From: Pichia kudriavzevii
Taxonomy: Eukaryota; Ascomycota; Pichiomycetes; Pichiales; Pichiaceae
Assembly (NCBI RefSeq): GCF_003054445.1
Contig: NC_042508.1
Location: forward strand, 1,116,001 to 1,180,000
Direction: 5' to 3'
Length of the DNA stretch: 64,000 bases
Below the pieces are notes generated by a model, which was given only the letters and a program-made list of their open reading frames with translations, was not told the DNA's origin and ran no database searches. A program made the translations under genes and the position numbers. Shown here in pieces: positions 8,154 to 17,365 of the stretch. How positions within the stretch are numbered: position 1 is the first letter of the stretch; each line of letters starts with the position of its first letter.

Positions 8154-9935
8154 TCAACAATCTAATTGCTGCTCTGCCAAGGTCAATATGGCAACCTTGT
8201 CGAGATAACTTGCCCACGTGGAAATGGCATGGGTTTCGTCCCTCTCAATGGGAGAGGTATGTCTGTGGAAATCAAACTTGCTCTCCAACCAATCCTGAAA
8301 TGATATGCTGTCGTTGTATCCATAGATTGCTCGGAAACAACCGCCTAGCGCACAGGCATCACCGACTTCAACCTTGTAGCCACCATGTTTAGGTCCTAGA
8401 ATGTCATTGTAAATCTTGAGAATCGATGCATTCTGTGAAGAACCTCCAGCATAGTATACACTATTGGGACGCTTGATAATATCGGCAAACGTGTAAGCGA
8501 CATGGTCAATTGTAACCGAGTCACCAACAATCTTCCTTGCACTCTCAATGTCTCTGGTCACCGACTTCTCCTTCACGGTTTCAACATCGGTTAGAAGTGG
8601 TGCTACACGGAGTCTATTAGATAACGCCTGCGACTCAATGATAAGCTTCACTTGGTCGTCCAGCTCAACTTCTCTGTCCACTTCCACAAGCCCCTTCGCT
8701 GCCGAATACTTGAAGATACGCTTACAGGGCTTGACGTTGGGAATGATTTCGCCTAGGGGGAAATAGATTCCAACCTCTCTGTCGGGAGACTTTCTAGTGT
8801 CTAAAATCTCGTTGAATTTATCCCACTTTACCGTTTTATACTTGTCGTTAATTTCATCCCTAATTTCCTCACGTGCCAGAGCACCATTTGAATAGCACAA
8901 CATACCCATATAAATATCCCTTACAACAGGATGCTTAAAGAGGTGATAGTTCACACTTGGAAGGTAGTTTTTCGTCAACAACAACACCGTTGTACTAGTC
9001 CCCATAGACACCAACAAATCGTCATGTTTCAATGGCAAGGACATGATGGTTGCCAAATTATCGCCAGTAATGGGCCAGACCTTACAGTCCCTTTTAAAGC
9101 CATACCTTTTGGCCAAGTAAGGCGCAATTGTTGAATAATCATCAGGCTCAACTAAGGTTTTTAGAAGTTGACGGGCTTTCAAAGAAGCCTCTTGCTGTTC
9201 ACCCAAAGGAACTCCGTCAACATTGGAATTCTTCATCAAGATCAAGGAAAGCAACTCATCGTTCCAGTCGTTCTGCTCAATATCAAAGAGGTTTGTACCA
9301 CAAGCTTCTCCAATTTCCACCCCTCTAACCTTACCGGACAAGATGGAATCGAGAAAATTGGATATGAGGGATATGTGGGCCGTCTCCTCCCAATGGACAC
9401 CACCCTCCTTGGCCCTCCTTCTCATTTGAGGACCAGAGAACCTGAAATGCGCCTTTGAACCAGTGATTTTACAGAGTTTCTCTGCTGATCCCAATGCTTT
9501 TTCAAACACCGCCAATTCTTCGCCCGTTGATCTGTCTTGCCAATTGGAGGCATTCTCGTAGGAGAAGGCATTGGACAAATCGCTGTGCCAAGTATCAGAA
9601 GCCGGATTCAAATTCGAGAGCAGTGTATCGAATTGACGTGTACAGAAAATCGTTCCATGTTGTTGGCACGATCCTGAAATTGATGTCACGCAATCAAAGG
9701 GGAACCCATCATTGTGCATGCGGTCCAGGAGGGTCTGGAGGGCATGTACAAACAACTTGACGGGAGTAACGACTTCACCTGTATCTCTATTCGACAATAC
9801 GCCTTTATGAATACCGTAAATGTCCTTGAATTCGTCGAAATCAATAGAGTATTTTGAATGAAGACTAAGATCCTGATAACAGGAGACGATTTTCAGCTGT
9901 TGTGTTGAGAGGTCAAAACCTAGAGCCAAAGACAT
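8154..9935 (-). CDS. XKS1: D-xylulokinase
   Basis: This FGGY-family kinase phosphorylates D-xylulose to xylulose 5-phosphate, which enters the pentose phosphate pathway. The 593-residue protein starts with the family signature LGFDLSTQQLK and has the substrate-site segments GSCQQHGTI and NWQDRS. It also has GSKAHFRFSGPQ, a second-domain ATP motif DLLVSMGTSTTVLLLT, and YYAGGSSQNASIL near the C-terminus. Length matches S. cerevisiae Xks1 (about 600). Only 174 bases separate its ATG from the SPC1 stop upstream, so its promoter is short. It lies 3.4 kb from XYL2 on the same strand. Confidence 0.95.
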   Translation of the reverse strand: MSLALGFDLSTQQLKIVSCYQDLSLHSKYSIDFDEFKDIYGIHKGVLSNRDTGEVVTPVKLFVHALQTLLDRMHNDGFPFDCVTSISGSCQQHGTIFCTRQFDTLLSNLNPASDTWHSDLSNAFSYENASNWQDRSTGEELAVFEKALGSAEKLCKITGSKAHFRFSGPQMRRRAKEGGVHWEETAHISLISNFLDSILSGKVRGVEIGEACGTNLFDIEQNDWNDELLSLILMKNSNVDGVPLGEQQEASLKARQLLKTLVEPDDYSTIAPYLAKRYGFKRDCKVWPITGDNLATIMSLPLKHDDLLVSMGTSTTVLLLTKNYLPSVNYHLFKHPVVRDIYMGMLCYSNGALAREEIRDEINDKYKTVKWDKFNEILDTRKSPDREVGIYFPLGEIIPNVKPCKRIFKYSAAKGLVEVDREVELDDQVKLIIESQALSNRLRVAPLLTDVETVKEKSVTRDIESARKIVGDSVTIDHVAYTFADIIKRPNSVYYAGGSSQNASILKIYNDILGPKHGGYKVEVGDACALGGCFRAIYGYNDSISFQDWLESKFDFHRHTSPIERDETHAISTWASYLDKVAILTLAEQQLDC

Positions 9936-10109
9936 TACACGGGAAATGCGTGGAGGAGTGGAACAGAATAGTTTCTTCTACTTCTCAATCAATTGTAAAT
10001 AGATTAACCAAATATACAGTGTATAAAAGTGTGTAGTACAATACTCTCTATCATGTTGCGAATGGGCCCACTGGATGTCTAACAGCTTAATCTCTCACAG
10101 CTTAATCTC
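9936..10109 (-). promoter_or_regulatory. Short XKS1 promoter
   Basis: All XKS1 upstream control must fit in this 174-base gap or inside SPC1. A TATA-like element, TTTTATAC on the minus strand, lies at about 10021-10028, some 90 bases before the ATG. Confidence 0.45.
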
Positions 10110-10120
10110 TCACAGCTCAA
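10083..10120. repeat. 15-bp tandem repeat across the SPC1 stop codon
   Basis: The unit CAGCTTAATCTCTCA occurs at 10083 and 10098, and a diverged third copy begins at 10113. The third copy encodes the last residues of SPC1 and the SPC1 stop codon falls at its edge (10110-10112). Confidence 0.7.
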
Positions 10121-10394
10121 TGTCGATCTTCTTTGGAGGTGGCCTCTTTAGGAAAGTGAGTGGGTGCTCGTTGTATTTCGCGAAGGATGGCACTGTGACG
10201 AGCCCCGCAAGAGAGACAAAGAGTGGGAACACGTATACGGTAAGGGAGAGGTTGGTCAATAGGTAGGCGAAAAGAAGGGCAACTATACCGCCCAGAGAGA
10301 GTATGGCCCAAAGGGCCCTCTCTGCAATGCGTTGGCCATGTAGATCAATAGGGAATTCGAGTTTTTCTTGGATACTCGTCACTATAAAGTCCAT
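10110..10394 (-). CDS. SPC1: Signal peptidase complex subunit Spc1
   Basis: Spc1 (SPCS1, 12-kDa) is a small non-catalytic subunit of the ER signal peptidase complex that helps keep transmembrane segments from being cut. The 94-residue protein matches yeast Spc1 in the N-terminal QEKLEFPIDLHGQR segment. It has two transmembrane helices (about 26-45 and 50-70) with a short loop between them and a cytosolic tail (NEHPLTFLKRPPPKK). The ATG is at 10394. Upstream in-frame GTG codons are not likely starts. The stop lies inside a tandem repeat. It shares a 607-base divergent region with POX1. Confidence 0.88.
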   Translation of the reverse strand: MDFIVTSIQEKLEFPIDLHGQRIAERALWAILSLGGIVALLFAYLLTNLSLTVYVFPLFVSLAGLVTVPSFAKYNEHPLTFLKRPPPKKIDIEL

Positions 10395-11001
10395 TATTGC
10401 CAATATCACAAATGATGTATATCAATATATCAATATAAGTATATTTATATATATATATATATACGAATATATATATATTAGAACATATAAATGTATGTAT
10501 ATTTGTAGATGTGTATATGTGTATATACAAGTCATGCAATGAGAACAACGGGATTGTTCCGAAAAGTGCGCGACTCCAAACGCGAAAGCGAAAACTACTG
10601 AAAAAATCCAAAAAAAAAAAAAAAAATGACCAGCTTCGGTGAAACAGTTTTCCAATTAGGGCGAAACTCCTATTGCCGAATGACAAGCCTCCACTCTTTA
10701 TCTAATAGAATAATATATTCCCCGCGTTTCGGAGTTTGTTGGAGAAATAGAACTAGAAATGGGGAACTAAAGAAATAAGGAAATAGACAGTTCTAAATAA
10801 TTAAAAACGGTGTATCCTATAGTGACATCCTATAAACCATTACACCGGATTTCGAATCACTATATAAGAGACAATGCCCCGTCATTGTGTTTTAAAATCA
10901 ATTTATCACAATGTTATCTTCTTTAATGTGGATATAGTATCTTTGATTTTTCCACTCAAGATTGATTTAATCTTTTTCCAAGGAAAAACAAGCTAAACAT
11001 T
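10395..11001. promoter_or_regulatory. SPC1/POX1 divergent region with POX1 TATA box
   Basis: The SPC1 side (10420-10520) is AT-rich with TATA repeats. A poly-A tract lies at 10609-10625. On the POX1 side a canonical TATATAAG sits at 10861-10868, about 134 bases before the POX1 ATG. Isolated CGG triplets near 10733 and 10847 could be halves of an oleate-response element, but I cannot see a full CGG-N15-18-CCG pair. An 8-codon upstream ORF lies at 10911-10937 between the TATA box and the start. Confidence 0.6.
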
Positions 11002-13107
11002 ATGAAACAAACTATACTTCCACAAGAAAGGGCACCTGATGCCAGTCATCTTATCTGGAGTGAGAGAATGGCATGCACATTCTCCTTGAACAAGATGCAT
11101 GCCTTTCTTGAAGGATCATTTGGTGATGCAATCCATACGTTGCGGTTGATGCAACAAATTGAGCGAGATCCCATATTACAGGTAAAGAGTAACTACTACG
11201 AAATGTCCAGAGAGGAGCACCGCAAAATTACTGCTGAAAAAATTGCGAGGTTGGCTCAATTTATGGAGGAGGACTCTCCTAATTTCCAGGTTTTCCAAGA
11301 CCGGTTGAACCTAATTGCCATGATTGATCCACAATTGGGGACTAGAGTTGGGGTCCATTTGGGGTTGTTTCTATCTGCAATTAGAGGAAATGGAACACAA
11401 GAACAATTTGATTATTGGGCATTTCAAAGAGGTGCCATTTTAATGAAGGATGTATATGGTTGTTTTAGTATGACGGAGATTGCCCATGGCTCGAATGTGG
11501 CTGAATTGGAGACTTTAGCCGAATATGATATTGAGAAGAAGGTGTTTAGAATAACCACCCCTCATATTGGTGCTACCAAATGGTGGATTGGAGGTGCTGC
11601 ACATTCTGCGACACATACGGTTGTTTTCGCACGATTGATTGTTAAGAAGAGGGATTATGGAGTGAAGACGTTTGTTGTTCCCTTGAGAGATGTGAATCAC
11701 AATTTATATCCAGGTGTTTCTATTGGAGATATTGGGGAGAAAATGGGGAGAGATGGTATTGATAATGGATGGATCCAATTTTCCAATGTGAAAATTCCAA
11801 GGGAATATATGCTTTGTAAATTTTGTAAAGTTGACGAAGATGGGAATGTCGAGGAGCCACCTTTAGAGCAATTGGCATATGGTGCCTTATTAGGTGGTCG
11901 GGTTACAATGGTGACTGATTCATTTAGAACTGGGGAGAGGTTTATTACTATTGCATTACGTTATTCTGTTGGTCGGCGGCAATTTACTGTTAAGGGGAAA
12001 TCTTTTGAGAACCAATTGATCAATTACCCTCTACATCAACGAAGACTATTACCTTATCTTGCATGGGTTTATGGTATGAGTGTTGCCTCGTATCAAATTC
12101 AAAGAGATCATAAGGCTGTTTTAAATGGTCTCGAGGAAGGAGTTCGAAGTGGGGATATCAAGGTGATTACAAATGCCATTGAACAATTAAAGGGATTATT
12201 TGCCGATTCTGCAAGTTTGAAGAGTACCTGTACTTGGTTAACTGCAGATTTGATTGATGAGGCTAGACAAAGCTGTGGAGGTCATGGATATTCTGCATAT
12301 TCTGGGTTTGGCAAGGGTTATGCAGATCATGTAGTTCAATGTACTTGGGAAGGTGACAATAATATATTGGCTCAAAACAGTGGCCGAATTACCATTCAAA
12401 AGGTTTTACAGATGTTGAAGAATGGGAAAGTTGGTGGAACCAATTATCAATTTCTTTATGATGCCAAGAGAGAAGGTGCAATTTTGGAGAGGTTGGAAGA
12501 TTATAAGGATTTGAAGAAATTGAACTTGGCGATAAAATCAATTATTCTAAGAATCTCATTAAATGCAATTGACAAGCTAAACTCCAACGGTAAGAATTGG
12601 GATTTAATTGCTAATGATAAGTTGAGTCTCTCTAAATTATACGCCGCTGAATACATTTTGGATAAATGGATCTCAAGAATTGATGAAGTTGAAGACGAAA
12701 ATGTTGCTCAACAATTGAAAAACTTGGCTGTCTTGTTTGCAATTTCAAATATCGATAAATTTGGCCTTGAATTTCTCAAATTCAAAGTTGTGCTTGATCA
12801 TGATATACTTGAAAAGGCCCAAACTGAATTTTTACAAATTGTCCGGAAGGATGTCATTCCCTTGACGGATTCGTTCAAGTTGAGCGACTTTTTCATCAAT
12901 TCTGTTCTTGGTGGGTACAATGGGGACATTTATAATGAGTACCTTGAAACTGTTAAAAGCATGGATCCTTACAACAATGGTAAACCTCCTTATGCTACAG
13001 AATTTCTGGCCATGTTGAACAGGGGCGGTGTTGAAGAGCGTGAGAAATTCCAAAAGAGTCCCGAGGTTTTGGCAAAACTTTGTGGCAGTAACGATGATGA
13101 CGATTAA
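11002..13107 (+). CDS. POX1: Peroxisomal acyl-CoA oxidase
   Basis: This FAD enzyme carries out the first step of peroxisomal fatty-acid beta-oxidation, making trans-2-enoyl-CoA and hydrogen peroxide. The 701-residue protein has the family blocks: GVHLGLFLSAIRGNGT, the flavin-binding CFSMTEIAHGSNVAELET segment, KWWIGGAAHSATH, GRDGIDNGWIQF, the YSVGRRQF strand, and ARQSCGGHGYSAYSGFG followed by CTWEGDNNILAQNSGR. The C-terminus is NDDDD, not a PTS1 tripeptide. S. cerevisiae Pox1 also lacks PTS1 and enters through a non-PTS1 interaction with Pex5, so peroxisomal location is still expected. Length is usual (about 700). Confidence 0.95.
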   Translation: MKQTILPQERAPDASHLIWSERMACTFSLNKMHAFLEGSFGDAIHTLRLMQQIERDPILQVKSNYYEMSREEHRKITAEKIARLAQFMEEDSPNFQVFQDRLNLIAMIDPQLGTRVGVHLGLFLSAIRGNGTQEQFDYWAFQRGAILMKDVYGCFSMTEIAHGSNVAELETLAEYDIEKKVFRITTPHIGATKWWIGGAAHSATHTVVFARLIVKKRDYGVKTFVVPLRDVNHNLYPGVSIGDIGEKMGRDGIDNGWIQFSNVKIPREYMLCKFCKVDEDGNVEEPPLEQLAYGALLGGRVTMVTDSFRTGERFITIALRYSVGRRQFTVKGKSFENQLINYPLHQRRLLPYLAWVYGMSVASYQIQRDHKAVLNGLEEGVRSGDIKVITNAIEQLKGLFADSASLKSTCTWLTADLIDEARQSCGGHGYSAYSGFGKGYADHVVQCTWEGDNNILAQNSGRITIQKVLQMLKNGKVGGTNYQFLYDAKREGAILERLEDYKDLKKLNLAIKSIILRISLNAIDKLNSNGKNWDLIANDKLSLSKLYAAEYILDKWISRIDEVEDENVAQQLKNLAVLFAISNIDKFGLEFLKFKVVLDHDILEKAQTEFLQIVRKDVIPLTDSFKLSDFFINSVLGGYNGDIYNEYLETVKSMDPYNNGKPPYATEFLAMLNRGGVEEREKFQKSPEVLAKLCGSNDDDD

Positions 13108-13967
13108 ATCTCTGTGAAGTATATTTTTGCAAGAGTCAAATTAAAATATATCTCTATCTATATAGATATATATAGATGATGATAATGATAGCAACCTTAA
13201 TGTTCAACAGAATAAAAATAGAGCCATTACAAACACGTTAATTTGAGAAGAATAGCCAGTATTGGTGCATATACACACGTATATGCAAATATACACATCT
13301 ACCCATACATACCGAAAACCTACATAATCGAAGAAAATGTTTTATTCCTCTTGGTTCTATTTTTCACTTCTTTTTTGTTTTTTTAAGCTTTTATTTTTAC
13401 GAACCTTTATAATGATCTCACCAATTGACTCCTTTTACACTCCCCTTCCTTGTCGCTTCATCTTCGAATGTATTTTTAGTTACTAAACACAAACATTGTA
13501 GTGTTATGGCGTCAGCCTTTTCGCTTAAAATAGTAAAAGCTCAAAGTATAGCAGCGAATTAAATCGAACACTTCACGAGAACATGTGGGAACAATCCGAA
13601 AAAATTCAGCGCCGAGAATGTTTTCTGCAATTCCCAAACAGGACACCTTCCTAATCCGGTAATATTGAAAACCATCCACTCTTAATGACGCCCAGAAGAT
13701 GTTTATGTTTGGTCGTTTTCGGTTAATTGCCAACCAGCTTCTGAGATGGCTATTGTTAAGTGTCGTTGGTTTGTTTGGAAGGCTGAACAAAAGATATTTA
13801 TAACACAAACAACGTCTAGGGATGGCATCTGCCCCCCCCCTTCTTCAATACTATAAAAGGGACCATTGATCCATCCAAATCATTCCAAGTCATACTCTTG
13901 TTAATCTAAAAATGTACTATAAATATAAGACAAAAAGAAACCAATCTTTATCTACAGCCACAAAAAA
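13108..13967. other. POX1 3' region and PIR gene promoter
   Basis: This 860-base gap begins with AT-rich POX1 3' sequence, including the palindrome ATCTATATAGAT at 13156-13167. It ends in the promoter of the PIR gene, which has a nine-C run at 13832-13840 and a TATA box. The middle (13500-13800) has a minus-strand open frame of 98 codons with no recognisable features, which I do not call. Confidence 0.5.
13852..13859 (+). promoter_or_regulatory. TATA box of the PIR gene
   Basis: TATAAAAG lies 109 bases before the PIR ATG, the usual distance for a strong, inducible yeast promoter. Confidence 0.75.
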
Positions 13968-13971
13968 ATGA
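13912..13971 (+). other. Possible 19-codon upstream ORF overlapping the PIR start as ATGA
   Basis: An ATG at 13912 opens a 19-codon frame rich in Lys, Thr and Tyr. Its TGA (13969-13971) overlaps the PIR start codon (13968-13970) in an ATGA arrangement. It lies about 60 bases after the TATA box, so it may fall within or just before the leader. Confidence 0.45.
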
Positions 13972-14936
13972 GATCCACCACCTTATCTGTTGCCACTTTA
14001 GCGTTAGTTGCCCAATCCTTAGCAGCTTATGTTCCTTCCGAACCATGGTCCACTCTGACCCCTTCTGCAACATTCTCTGGTAAGCACACCACCGATTACA
14101 CAAAAACTTTTGCAATTTCCATCGACCCAATCGCTACTCCATCTTCCACTGCTTCCTCCTCTGCTTCTACTGCAAACTCAAAGGCTAAGAGAGACGTTGT
14201 CACTCAAATTGGTGATGGCCAAATCCAAGCTACCACTGCAACTCCAAAGACCGAAGCTCCAGTCATTACCCAAATTGGTGATGGTCAAATCCAAGCTACC
14301 ACTGCAACTCCAAAGACCGAAGCTCCAGTCATTACCCAAATTGGTGATGGTCAAATCCAAGCTACCACTGCAACTCCAAAGACCGAAGCTCCAGTCATTA
14401 CCCAAATTGGTGACGGTCAAATCCAAGCTACCACGGCAACTCCAAAAACTAAGGCTCCGGTTGTCACCCAAATTGGTGATGGTCAAATCCAAGCAACCAC
14501 TTCAGCTAGTGCAACCGTTGCAACCCAAATCGGTGATGGTCAAATTCAAGCAACCACTACAAATGGAAAGAAAGACTCCAAGCCAGCAGAAACTTCCCCA
14601 GCAACCCCAAGTGGTGACTACCAAGGTTTCCCAGAATCTTGTAAGAACCCAGATGCACTGTCCATGGTTTTAAACAAGGGTATCTTGACTGATTCAAAGG
14701 GCAGAATTGGTTCCATCGTTGCAAACCAACAATTCCAATTTGATGGTCCTCCACCACAAGCAGGTGCAATTTACGCTGCTGGTTGGTCTGTCACTGCCGA
14801 TGGTAACTTAGCTATTGGTGAAAAGGATATCTTCTACCAATGTCTGTCTGGTAACTTCTACAACTTATACGATGAACACATTGGTTCTCAATGTGAAGAA
14901 GTTTACTTGAAGGTTGTTGATTTAGTTGATTGTTAA
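13968..14936 (+). CDS. PIR-family cell-wall mannoprotein
   Basis: PIR proteins are secreted, O-mannosylated and joined to beta-1,3-glucan through ester bonds at the Gln of their repeats. The 322-residue product has a signal peptide (about 1-19, ending LAA), a Ser/Thr-rich pro-segment, and a Kex2 site Lys74-Arg75. Six QIGDGQIQ repeats follow at 79-197, then a Ser/Thr/Pro linker and the four-Cys C-terminal domain with [18 protein letters not shown] and a final Cys. This is the Hsp150/Cis3/Pir1 layout. The first four repeats have a 22-residue period and are almost identical in DNA. Which S. cerevisiae PIR paralogue it matches cannot be decided. Confidence 0.93.
   Translation: MRSTTLSVATLALVAQSLAAYVPSEPWSTLTPSATFSGKHTTDYTKTFAISIDPIATPSSTASSSASTANSKAKRDVVTQIGDGQIQATTATPKTEAPVITQIGDGQIQATTATPKTEAPVITQIGDGQIQATTATPKTEAPVITQIGDGQIQATTATPKTKAPVVTQIGDGQIQATTSASATVATQIGDGQIQATTTNGKKDSKPAETSPATPSGDYQGFPESCKNPDALSMVLNKGILTDSKGRIGSIVANQQFQFDGPPPQAGAIYAAGWSVTADGNLAIGEKDIFYQCLSGNFYNLYDEHIGSQCEEVYLKVVDLVDC
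14202..14558 (+). repeat. Coding tandem repeat, 66-bp unit (PIR repeat)
   Basis: Four 66-bp units encode [22 protein letters not shown]-type peptides. The second and third are the same at the DNA level and the fourth differs at a few bases. Two shorter, more diverged copies follow. The near-identity points to recent expansion or gene conversion, so copy number is likely to vary between strains. Confidence 0.9.
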
Positions 14937-15715
14937 TTAAGCTCTGCTCAAGCTTTCCTAAACAGCTAGCTTTCGAGTCGTTACTAACCAACTAATTCAA
15001 ACTTATACCTTTATTATGCATCATTCATCCTCTGTTAACCTGTACATTAGTTTCGGACATCCCCTATCCTTATAAGTCACCATCACAGCAAACCTGACTT
15101 TTCTTCTTTTTCTAAGAATAAAACACTTCATACGTTATTTTTATATGATTCTTTTTAAATCATTATAGTTATAGTTATAATAATAAGTATTACTTTTCCA
15201 AAGTCGTCTAATTCTCATTCCCAACAACTCGGTTCATCGTATATTTTTTCTTTTCTTCCGGAAACATTGACTGGGGTTGTGCCATAAATTGGGGAACAGC
15301 ACTTTTCTGGAGGATTTTCTCGGGGCACTTGCAGCTAACGCTTTCTGTGCTTTCCCTCCTACAATGCTGCAGATTACTGACCTCGGCGCGTGGAGACAGT
15401 TTGCCCGTTCGGGGAGCGCCTCTCTCCGGCACAAAAGCCAGCGTGTATCTTGTCCATGTTTTGGAAAACGCGTTCTTAATCGGGGAGTTTTATTGTTCAA
15501 CATTTTTACACACCTAAAACCACCGCCAGCGACGCGCCGCCGGTAATTCAATTTCTCAATCGGCTATTTTCGCATTTCCAAGCTTTTTTCCCGCTTCTTT
15601 TTTTTTTTCCCTTCTAAATTTCGTCCAAAGTGTCCATTTTTCAAGCAAGGAGGTTGAATCGAATAGACGTTGCCAAAAAGCAGTGGGAAACCAAACCCAA
15701 GGACATCCTCATAAC
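14937..15715. other. PIR 3' region and mS45 promoter
   Basis: This 779-base gap starts with AT-rich PIR 3' sequence to about 15200. A more GC-rich stretch follows at 15260-15545 (CGGGG, GGCGCG and CGACGCG motifs), then a T-tract at 15596-15608 before the mS45 gene. Minus-strand and plus-strand open frames here are short and featureless. I see no RNA gene. Confidence 0.45.
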
Positions 15716-16720
15716 ATGCTCAGTAGAACGTTGACAGAAAGTAGTACATCTACAGTTAAGAGTGCAGGGTTCCAGGTATCCCAAGTGCGTTATAGAAGAA
15801 CACTAGCCTACCCATTTTACTCCAAAGCTGGTAATATTCCACCTGCAAGGAAAGGGCGTAAACAGACTGTCTTTAAACGTCTCATGGATCAATTTTTAGG
15901 GCCTAAGAATTACAAGGGTGAATATTACTTGAATAAGTATGCATATCCAAAGAACAACCACACTCCAAATTATATCGATCCAAGAAGCGAAAGAGGGAAT
16001 GCGTTACTCGAACCACTAAGTGAGTTTGATACTGTTGATGAAACTGAGAACGACTCCTCAAAGAGAAGAAACAATAATGCCTTCAGACCTTTCCCATTAA
16101 ACTCCAAATTATCTACTAATTTCCAAGTTGACAATGAAACCAAGATTCAAATTGTCAATGACATTCTTTTGAATAAAATGCCATCTCAACAAGTTGCAAT
16201 TAAATATGGACTAAAGATTCAAAGAATTGAGGCTATTCTCAAGTTACGTGAAATTGAGGAAAAATGGGAACAAGAAGACAAGATAAATGGTGATTTGAAA
16301 AGAATGTCACAGGCAATGTACAAAATGTTCCCTATTTTCAACCCAAGAAATAATGCTGAAAACTTGACTGAAATTCCAATTCCAAAGGAAACTTTACAAT
16401 CACGTTTCTTAACAATTGCAGAATCAGAGCCATTTGGTCCTGTTGATGCAGCAAAAGAATTCAATTTGGAACCTGCAGCTGTCACCTTGGAGAAACTATC
16501 CGAAGGTGGTGAACACTCCCTACATCATGAGGCAACGCAAACTAAAAACGATGGATCGTTTATTGCACCAATGCATGAAGGTGATAAATACGCTTTCAAG
16601 TTCACTCCTGTCAAGGTCGGTAAAGTCGGTTACAGATATGGTAAAGTCAACCGGGACAACAGAAAAGACAGAAAGGTTGCCTATGATGCCGCAGGTAACA
16701 AATACTATCCTCTTGAGTAA
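15716..16720 (+). CDS. MRPS35: Mitochondrial small ribosomal subunit protein mS45 (Mrps35/Bot1 family)
   Basis: This belongs to the fungal 'eukaryotic mitochondrial regulator' family (S. pombe Bot1, S. cerevisiae Mrps35, now mS45), a component of the mitochondrial small subunit. From the ATG at 15716 the protein has 334 residues: a Ser/Thr/Arg-rich presequence, the conserved RRTLAYPFYSKAGNIPPARKGRKQ segment, and a helical region with VAIKYGLKIQRIEAILKLREIEEKWEQE. A C-terminal block follows with YAFKFTPVKVGKVGYRYGKVNRDNRKDRKVAYDAAGNKYYPLE-like residues. An upstream in-frame GTG at 15683 is not a likely start. Identification rests on these blocks, recalled rather than searched. Confidence 0.82.
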   Translation: MLSRTLTESSTSTVKSAGFQVSQVRYRRTLAYPFYSKAGNIPPARKGRKQTVFKRLMDQFLGPKNYKGEYYLNKYAYPKNNHTPNYIDPRSERGNALLEPLSEFDTVDETENDSSKRRNNNAFRPFPLNSKLSTNFQVDNETKIQIVNDILLNKMPSQQVAIKYGLKIQRIEAILKLREIEEKWEQEDKINGDLKRMSQAMYKMFPIFNPRNNAENLTEIPIPKETLQSRFLTIAESEPFGPVDAAKEFNLEPAAVTLEKLSEGGEHSLHHEATQTKNDGSFIAPMHEGDKYAFKFTPVKVGKVGYRYGKVNRDNRKDRKVAYDAAGNKYYPLE

Positions 16721-17365
16721 AGAGATTGAATATATATACAACGTACCTACACGTATTTTTGATAGTGCTTATATACACAGACTGTACATAAACAAAGTAT
16801 TTTTTTTCCTGGCTATTTTTGATTGCCAAATACCATAATATGTACATTCGCAGACATTGAACATTCGCAGACATTGAACATTCGCAGACATTGAACATTC
16901 GCAGACATTGAACATTCGCAGACATTAAACATTACAATTACTTTAAGATGCATCTAGAACCAGCAATGTGCCTAAATCAACCTATCCACGAAAGAAAAAA
17001 ACCGACGAAGTGGTATAGAATAAATCACAATACGGATAACAATGCGGGGGCGCTGCTGGAAAATCAATTTTCTCATATAGTGTGAGCATCTAAAAGTGGA
17101 AACTGACCACTTCATGGGATTCCCACTATGGCTGGCAAAAGTTTTTTCTCTTCTTTATAGACAAACACCTGTTCATTCTTTGAAACCGCTACTCACATTT
17201 CACCTGAAAGACTACCCGAATACAAGGCATCCCAGAGTGTCCACCAAAACATATTTATAACTTAATAAAGTTAATCCGTATACCACACACATACCATTTT
17301 TCACTTTTTTTTACTTTGGAAAAAAGAACACGTTTTATATGGATTCAGATATAGAGTAAAGTCAT
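16721..17365. other. mS45 3' region and SAK1 promoter
   Basis: This 645-base gap contains a 17-bp minisatellite (listed separately) about 430 bases before SAK1, and AT-rich sequence with a T-tract at 17304-17312 near the SAK1 start. No gene is evident. Confidence 0.5.
16844..16933. repeat. 17-bp minisatellite, five copies
   Basis: The unit ACATTCGCAGACATTGA repeats head to tail at 16844, 16861, 16878, 16895 and 16912. The last copy has one change (TTAA for TTGA), and 5 bases of a sixth follow. The copies are otherwise identical, which suggests recent expansion. The unit length is not a multiple of three, so it is not coding. Confidence 0.9.

Noticed and set aside
16844-16933. CRISPR-like regular repeats (also 60873-60949 and 61721-61852)
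   Set aside because: Units are head to tail with no spacers, and the genome is eukaryotic; these are minisatellites.
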